Origin: Levilactobacillus bambusae
GTDB taxonomy: Bacteria; Bacillota; Bacilli; Lactobacillales; Lactobacillaceae
Direction of reading: 5' to 3'
Length of the DNA stretch: 64,000 nucleotides
Assembly: GCF_003124125.1 (NCBI RefSeq)
Contig: NZ_QCXQ01000001.1
Span: 228,853 to 292,852, forward strand
How positions within the stretch are numbered: the first letter of the stretch is position 1; each line of letters begins with the position of its first letter. The notes beneath the pieces are model-generated. The model did no database searches. It was not told where the DNA came from and saw only the letters and a program-made list of their open reading frames with translations. This document shows, one piece after another, positions 59,073 through 64,000 of this stretch. The position numbers were made by a program, and so were the translations under genes.

Positions 59073-62000
59073 TTAGATATCAAACTCTTCGTCATTGGTT
59101 TCTGGTAAGCCGTTTGATGGACGAACCTTCAACGCAATGAGTGCCAAACAAATCGTAAGCAACACTAGTGCGGCACTAATTCCTTGAGCAATGGTTAACG
59201 CACTAATTCCTGATCCCATAGCCTCGGATAGGCCCGCGTTTGAATACGTAATTGGCATGTACTTAGCCAACCCTGCGTACCCGGTCTTAACCGTTTGACT
59301 TGGGAAAATATTATTTGAAACACATAGTTGAATAAAGAGAAGTCCCGCAACAACCACCAGCCCAATTCGACCTAGGTAGAGTCGCAAGGTAACCTCAAAG
59401 AACATGACAGCCCAGGCTAAGAGAATTGCCACACTCATAAACCCGAATAAGTGAGCAGCGTGGGTCAATAAACCAAACGTCAAACTAAACAAGATTGCCT
59501 GGGCAGTAACAAGGCCCAGTAACTGTAAAATTTGACCTGGTGTTCTAAGTCGGCGTAAATGAGCGTAAATCCCAACTAGAACGGTAACTCCCGCGAACGT
59601 CATTAAGGAAACGATAAATGGTGTCATTGCGGCCCCAAAGGTTGGCATCGTACTTGTACTCTCGTGTGTTAACTTAGACGGACTCGCAAACATGTTCGCT
59701 GTCTTACTCGTGAGTGGTTGAGCCTGAACTTGATTGGCCCCGTCTTGAAGGGAACTAGCAAGTGTCCCGCCACCATTCTTTAACTGTTTAACCCCGTCCA
59801 TTAACTTGGCTGAATTAGCATCCAGTTGAGAACCTCCGTCCACTAACTGGTTCACCCCGTTCATGAGGGCTGGCGTACTCCCATTTAACTGTTGCAGCCC
59901 GGCTGTCAGCTGGTTACTGCCATCAGCTAATCGAGTCACCCCAGATGTTAACGTTGGTACTTGCGCGTTAAGCGTATTTAATCCCGTTGATAGTTGACCC
60001 GAACCATTATACAGTTGGGCGACTCCCGACGTTAACGTCGGCACCTGAGCGTTTAACGTTCCGAGGCCGGTTGAAAGTTGACGGGATCCCGTATAAAGCT
60101 GGCTCACCCCACTCGTTAACGTTGGCACCTGACTATTTAATGATCCTAGTCCCGTTGATAGCTGGCTAGCACCCGTATAGAGTTGACTCACGCCGGAGGT
60201 CAACGCTGGAACTTTAGCGTTCACTTCGGTTAATCCGTTGGTAACCTGCTTCGAACCATCTAACAATTGGAAAACTCCTGAAGCAAGTATCGGAGTCTGG
60301 CCGTTCAAGGATGATAAGCCAGCGTTTAACTGTTGAGAACCATCGGCTAGTTTGGCCACTCCCGACGTTAACTCGGGTACCTGACCGTTTAGTTGGGTCA
60401 AGCCCGTTGAAACCTGACTTGAGCCGTTAAACAGCTGTGTAATTCCCGACGTCAAGGCTGGAACTTGGCCGTTAAGCTGAGCCGTTCCATCAGCTAGTTG
60501 ACTGGTCCCAGAGAGGACAGCAGATCCGTTATCGCTTAACTGCTGAGTGCCATTCTTGAGTTCAGTCAACCCAGAAAGTTGACCCATAATACTATTCAGA
60601 TCGACGTTTTGGAAACTCTTCTGTAACTGTTGCAACTGTGGAATTAAGGCCTCTAATTCAGGTTCCTTGGCCATTAAGGCTTGGAGCCCCTCAATCGTTT
60701 GCTGGTTACTTAATGCAGACAACAGCGGCTTTAAATCATTCATTGAGGTCTCTGTACTGGTGAGTTGCCCGGCTAGAATCGTTTGCAAGCTGGCTAACGT
60801 AGAGGCATTGGCCTTGGCTGCGGCCAACGCTTTAGCAGAGGTTGATGAAGTGGCCCCTGCAGTTGGCAGTGTCTCAAGGTTTTCACTAATGGCCGATGCC
60901 TGCTGACTAATTGCGTTCATGGCCGCCTGCTGATTCGTCTTCTGGTCTTGCAGTGAGGCAACGCTAGTTTGAAGCGAGCTAACCGAATTCTTAACGGCCG
61001 ATAAATCAGTGCCACTCGTTGTTGAAGTTGACGTTGTCGAATTCTTAGATAACCCCGCCTTTAAACTAGCTAGATCACTCTTCAAGGCACTAGTATCCGG
61101 CGTTGAGGATGTGGTTTTAGTGGTTGAAGCCGACGACGATGATGTTCCCGCCCCGGATAAGGCACTCTTCATGGCTGCCGTTTGAGCACTCGTCATCTTT
61201 TGGGCACTGGCAACTGAATCCACTTTGGCGTTAATTTCAGCCTGCGTCATATGGCTACTTGAATCATTACTGGTCGAACTCGTCGTGGTGGATTGGTTAG
61301 TGAGTGCTGAAACATCGCTCTCTACCTTAGCCAATTGACTGGATACATTCGCCGAATTGGTTGATTGACTCGTTGTCGTGGTCTTGGTTGACGAAGCCGA
61401 ATTGACCTCATCACTAAGGCTGGCCAATTGGCGTTGGACATCAGTCAGGTCGCTGTTCTTAGCCGATGTCGATAGGGTTGATGCAGACTGAGCCAAGCTA
61501 TTGGCGGCCTGCGAAAGCTTCGAAGACGTCGTTGTCGACGTTGTTCCTCCATCAAGATCAATTTTATTAAGGTTGCTTTGAAGGGACGTTGTTTGGGACT
61601 TATACAGGGTTTGGAAAAGCTTCAAGTTCGACGTTACCTTTGATAACGACGCAATTTCACTCGACAATGTTTTCGCATCCATTTGACTTAACGCACTTAA
61701 TGAACTCAGAGAACTTAAATTCAGTCCACTTACATCGGCGTTCTTTAGGGCGTCTAAGCTGCTAGTGTCAATGGCACTCGATAAATTCCCGTTGGCGTCT
61801 TCAGTCACTAACCCCGAGTTGGTGATGGCCGAATAAAGTTGTTGAACACCACCATTAACCTGGTAAACACCATTAACATATGTCACCATGTTATCATTTA
61901 AGGATTTGCTGCCGTCCGCTAATTTCTGGGTACCATCTGCCAGTTGTCCGGTCTTTCCGTTTAAGGTGCCCAGTCCCGCGGTAACTTGATTGGACCCCGT

Positions 62001-63170
62001 GGATAACTGAGAAACCCCGGATGCGAGCCGACTGGTACTGCCGTTTAAGGTGTTGATCCCGTTATTTAGACTCGTCGAACCCCCGTACAGCTTTGAAACC
62101 CCGGCCGATAACTCACCCGTTTTATCGTAAAGTGAGCCCAATCCGTTCGTGACCTGACCCGACCCCGTGGTTAGCTGACTAATTCCGGATGATAACGTTC
62201 CCGTACTACTATTCAGCGTTCCTAACCCGTTTGTTAGCTGGTTCGAACCGGCGTAGAGTTTGCTAACGCCGCTACCGAGGGCGCCCGTACTTCCGTTCAG
62301 GGTGCCCAGTCCACTAGTTAACTGATTTGAGCCCGTTGCCAACTGAGAAACACCAGATGCCAAGGCCCCGGTACTATCATTTAACGTCTTAAGGCCAGCT
62401 GTCTCCCTGTTCGCACCATTTGCCAGCTGGCTGACCCCATCGGCTAATGGACCGGTACTTTTCTTCAGAGTTCCCAGTCCCGCTGATAAGGTCTCAGACC
62501 CCGTGGTTAGTTTTTGAACCCCGGTTGGCAATGAGCTGACACTCGATTTTAAACTGAGCAGTCCATTGCTTAAAGTATGTACCCCAGTGGTGTAGGTGTT
62601 CATGCCATCCGTTAGGGTCACCGTGCCATCGCTTAACTGCTTAGCGCCGTTTGCGGCCTTCTGAAATCCGTCCCCCGCCGACTTAACCTGCTTGAAGGTG
62701 GCTAAGGCATAGGCCTTGGTGACCGCCGACTGAATCTGTGAGTTAAGTTTAGAGGCTGCCGTGTCACTAATGATTCGCCCAATGTAGTTAAAGGAATCAT
62801 TGGTTTTATACGATAGCCGCATTTGCTTCGGTTTGGCGTCCGTCACGGTAGTCGCAGACTTCGAGAAATTCTTTGGGATTGTCACAACGGTGTAATACTT
62901 GTTGTGGGCTAATCCCGCTTGAGCCTGCTCGGCCGAGACGACCTTCCAACCAAGCTGGTGGTTCTTCTTAAGTTGATCCACCATGGTTTTTCCAACGGCC
63001 ATTTTTTGGCCCTGGTAGTTCACCGGCTGGTCCAAATTGACAACCGCCACGGGTAACTGGCTGGTTTGTCCAAATGGATCCCAGATCGAGTGAACAAACA
63101 ACGCGGCAGCGCCCACCGGAATCACAATGGCGGCCCCAATAGCTGCGCGTGTAGCTATTTTTTTGTCCAT
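59073..63170 (-). CDS. YhgE/Pip-domain membrane protein with 28-residue repeats
   Basis: A 1365-residue protein. One N-terminal helix (about 9-28), then the extracellular YhgE domain (PVAVVNLDQPVNYQGQKMAVG, VSAEQAQAGL). A first array of about seven 28-residue repeats (about 211-440, consensus LxSGVSQLxTGSNQLTxGLG then TLNxS) leads to a Ser/Thr/Ala linker of roughly 400 residues with coiled-coil character. A second array of about eight repeats precedes a C-terminal block of five or six membrane helices. Homologues are Lactococcus Pip (phage receptor) and parts of type VII-like exporters; the repeats predict a long rod outside the cell. Single-gene unit. Confidence 0.9.
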   Translation of the reverse strand: MDKKIATRAAIGAAIVIPVGAAALFVHSIWDPFGQTSQLPVAVVNLDQPVNYQGQKMAVGKTMVDQLKKNHQLGWKVVSAEQAQAGLAHNKYYTVVTIPKNFSKSATTVTDAKPKQMRLSYKTNDSFNYIGRIISDTAASKLNSQIQSAVTKAYALATFKQVKSAGDGFQKAANGAKQLSDGTVTLTDGMNTYTTGVHTLSNGLLSLKSSVSSLPTGVQKLTTGSETLSAGLGTLKKSTGPLADGVSQLANGANRETAGLKTLNDSTGALASGVSQLATGSNQLTSGLGTLNGSTGALGSGVSKLYAGSNQLTNGLGTLNSSTGTLSSGISQLTTGSGQVTNGLGSLYDKTGELSAGVSKLYGGSTSLNNGINTLNGSTSRLASGVSQLSTGSNQVTAGLGTLNGKTGQLADGTQKLADGSKSLNDNMVTYVNGVYQVNGGVQQLYSAITNSGLVTEDANGNLSSAIDTSSLDALKNADVSGLNLSSLSSLSALSQMDAKTLSSEIASLSKVTSNLKLFQTLYKSQTTSLQSNLNKIDLDGGTTSTTTSSKLSQAANSLAQSASTLSTSAKNSDLTDVQRQLASLSDEVNSASSTKTTTTSQSTNSANVSSQLAKVESDVSALTNQSTTTSSTSNDSSSHMTQAEINAKVDSVASAQKMTSAQTAAMKSALSGAGTSSSSASTTKTTSSTPDTSALKSDLASLKAGLSKNSTTSTSTTSGTDLSAVKNSVSSLQTSVASLQDQKTNQQAAMNAISQQASAISENLETLPTAGATSSTSAKALAAAKANASTLASLQTILAGQLTSTETSMNDLKPLLSALSNQQTIEGLQALMAKEPELEALIPQLQQLQKSFQNVDLNSIMGQLSGLTELKNGTQQLSDNGSAVLSGTSQLADGTAQLNGQVPALTSGITQLFNGSSQVSTGLTQLNGQVPELTSGVAKLADGSQQLNAGLSSLNGQTPILASGVFQLLDGSKQVTNGLTEVNAKVPALTSGVSQLYTGASQLSTGLGSLNSQVPTLTSGVSQLYTGSRQLSTGLGTLNAQVPTLTSGVAQLYNGSGQLSTGLNTLNAQVPTLTSGVTRLADGSNQLTAGLQQLNGSTPALMNGVNQLVDGGSQLDANSAKLMDGVKQLKNGGGTLASSLQDGANQVQAQPLTSKTANMFASPSKLTHESTSTMPTFGAAMTPFIVSLMTFAGVTVLVGIYAHLRRLRTPGQILQLLGLVTAQAILFSLTFGLLTHAAHLFGFMSVAILLAWAVMFFEVTLRLYLGRIGLVVVAGLLFIQLCVSNNIFPSQTVKTGYAGLAKYMPITYSNAGLSEAMGSGISALTIAQGISAALVLLTICLALIALKVRPSNGLPETNDEEFDI
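59760..60570 (-). repeat. C-terminal array of 84-bp repeats in the YhgE/Pip gene
   Basis: About eight tandem units of 84 bp (28 codons, VPxLTSGVxQLYTGSxQLST then GLxxLNxQ), the four near 59920-60240 almost identical in protein. The near-identity suggests recent duplication. Confidence 0.85.
61850..62545 (-). repeat. N-terminal array of 84-bp repeats in the YhgE/Pip gene
   Basis: About seven tandem units of 84 bp (28 codons, TGxLxSGVSQLxTGSNQLTx then GLGTLNxS). Confidence 0.85.
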
Positions 63171-63197
63171 TTCACTAACTTCCCCAATTAATTAGTT

Positions 63198-63270
63198 AAT
63201 GTCATGTCGTAGTTTAGTTAAAAATATGTAATGCCATTTATTAACCAAACTACTAAAGGTTCATGACATT
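63198..63270. repeat. Two nested inverted repeats upstream of the YhgE/Pip gene
   Basis: AATGTCATG (63198-63206) with CATGACATT (63262-63270), and GTAGTTTAGTTAA (63209-63221) with TTAACCAAACTAC (63241-63253, one mismatch). They cover the likely promoter on the minus strand (TTGGTT, 16 bp, TATTTT). Probably a regulator-binding region. Confidence 0.55.
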
Positions 63271-63414
63271 ACGTTTTTGAGTGTACACTTTTCCATTTTT
63301 TCAATCAATACTAAATTTTAAGGGTTAAACCTAGTGAAGTCCCTTTACTTGCGCTGGGCCTACATTCCGGTTAGGTTAGAAATAATGCAAAATATTTTAT
63401 AGGGGGTTATTTTT

Positions 63415-63951
63415 ATGCCAGCATACTTTGACTTTACGGCCGGTCGTGGTTACCAAGCAACCGATGAAACGGTCAAACAGCGTCAGCGTCATACGCAGTC
63501 GTTAACCTACCAACTAAGTCAGTTAGCACCCGCTGCCGAATCAGAACGAACTGCGGTTCTAAACCAGCTCTTCGGTGACTGGAACCCGTTAGTCTTCATC
63601 GGCCACAACTTTAACTGTGAGTTTGGCTTTAACATCCACTTCACGGGTCTCGCCCTGATCGATTTTAACGTCGTAATGATTGATACCGCACCCATTACCA
63701 TTGGCAAATCCGTTTCCATCGGGGCGAATACCGTCCTCGCTTGTAACGAAGTTGACGTTACCATGACCGAAACTAACACGCGGGGGCAGTCGATTACCCT
63801 TGGTGATCACGTGGCCGTGGGGGCTAATTCAACCATTCTTGGCGGCGTCACAATTGGCGAAAAGTCGATAATTGGGGCCGGTTCTGTCGTTGTGCATGAT
63901 TTACCCGCAAACGTCAAAGCAACCGGTAACCCATGCGAAGTCATCCACTAG
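63415..63951 (+). CDS. Left-handed beta-helix acyltransferase of the maltose/galactoside O-acetyltransferase type
   Basis: A 178-residue hexapeptide-repeat protein. A helical N-terminal part (residues 1-50) precedes the helix coils: FNCEFGFNIHFTGLALIDFN, PITIGKSVSIGANTVL, SITLGDHVAVGANSTILGGV and TIGEKSIIGAGSVVVHDLP. It ends with KATGNPCEVIH. The usual catalytic His of this family, in a TATHP-type segment after the IGAN block, is not present; the corresponding stretch is LACNEVDVT. It may therefore not be an acetyltransferase. RBS AGGGGG. Confidence 0.8.
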   Translation: MPAYFDFTAGRGYQATDETVKQRQRHTQSLTYQLSQLAPAAESERTAVLNQLFGDWNPLVFIGHNFNCEFGFNIHFTGLALIDFNVVMIDTAPITIGKSVSIGANTVLACNEVDVTMTETNTRGQSITLGDHVAVGANSTILGGVTIGEKSIIGAGSVVVHDLPANVKATGNPCEVIH

Positions 63952-64000
63952 GTTAGTCATAACCTTCTTTTAACCCATTAAATTAGGCGCATCCATCAAA

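Noticed and set aside
59760-62545. CRISPR array or satellite DNA because of regular repeats
   Set aside because: The 84-bp units are in-frame codon repeats of one gene, with no unique spacers of constant length between identical repeats. No CRISPR array or cas gene was found in the window.

Overview
The window is chromosomal DNA from a lactic acid bacterium, most likely a member of the Lactobacillaceae. The support is: gene content (citrate lyase cluster with a CitI-type regulator, mevalonate pathway operon, XerS-like recombinase, degV, rqcH, YhgE/Pip protein), strong AGGAGG-type ribosome binding sites, many TTG/GTG starts, and an AT-leaning composition with AT-rich intergenic promoters. Species cannot be fixed from the sequence alone.

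Layout. 1-6.4 kb: topoisomerase IV (parE end, parC), a LysR regulator with ppaC, and msrB-msrA. 6.4-8.4 kb: a DsrE-like gene, an unlisted 29-residue membrane peptide on the minus strand, about 0.9 kb of apparently non-coding DNA, and a VanZ-like gene. 8.5-18 kb: a citrate fermentation locus. citCDEF-citXG reads leftward and divergently from citI, with a DASS-type carboxylate transporter and a lactate-dehydrogenase-fold enzyme carrying the malate-dehydrogenase arginine just beyond. Between citI and the transporter lies a compact sense/antisense RNA pair enclosing a 33-residue hydrophobic reading frame, with the architecture of a type I toxin-antitoxin module. 18-23.7 kb: KGG stress protein, hydrolase, XerS-like recombinase, GtrA, folT under a tetrahydrofolate riboswitch, and two small membrane proteins separated by a tRNA-like hairpin.

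23.8-27 kb: a decayed prophage remnant bounded by a 19-bp direct repeat that matches the 3' end of degV. It holds a frameshifted terminase small subunit, an unknown two-helix membrane protein, a broken hicA and an intact hicB. 27-32 kb: degV, a phosphodiesterase with a MarR regulator, rqcH, and a zinc-ribbon protein. 32-38 kb: lspA-rluD-pyrR followed by CarA- and CarB-like proteins in which the catalytic residues are replaced, so they look like retained pseudoenzymes. 38-44 kb: fhs with an EbsA-like gene, a TetR regulator, a HIT pseudogene, ypsC-type methyltransferase, rnpB, gpsB. 44-52 kb: ypsA, recU-pbp1A, dnaD, ypmB-like, dinG, in an order resembling Bacillus with genes missing. 52-56.5 kb: complete mevalonate-to-isoprenoid operon (mvk, mvaD, pmk, fni). 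56.6-64 kb: rsmF, a HAD phosphatase, a 1365-residue YhgE/Pip protein with two arrays of 28-residue repeats, and a left-handed beta-helix acyltransferase.

The strongest leads for new biology are the type I toxin-antitoxin candidate at 15.06-15.41 kb and the pyrR-linked catalytically dead CarAB pair at 32.2-36.4 kb. Next come the R102-type dehydrogenase in the citrate region, and the THF riboswitch whose expression platform predicts activation rather than repression.
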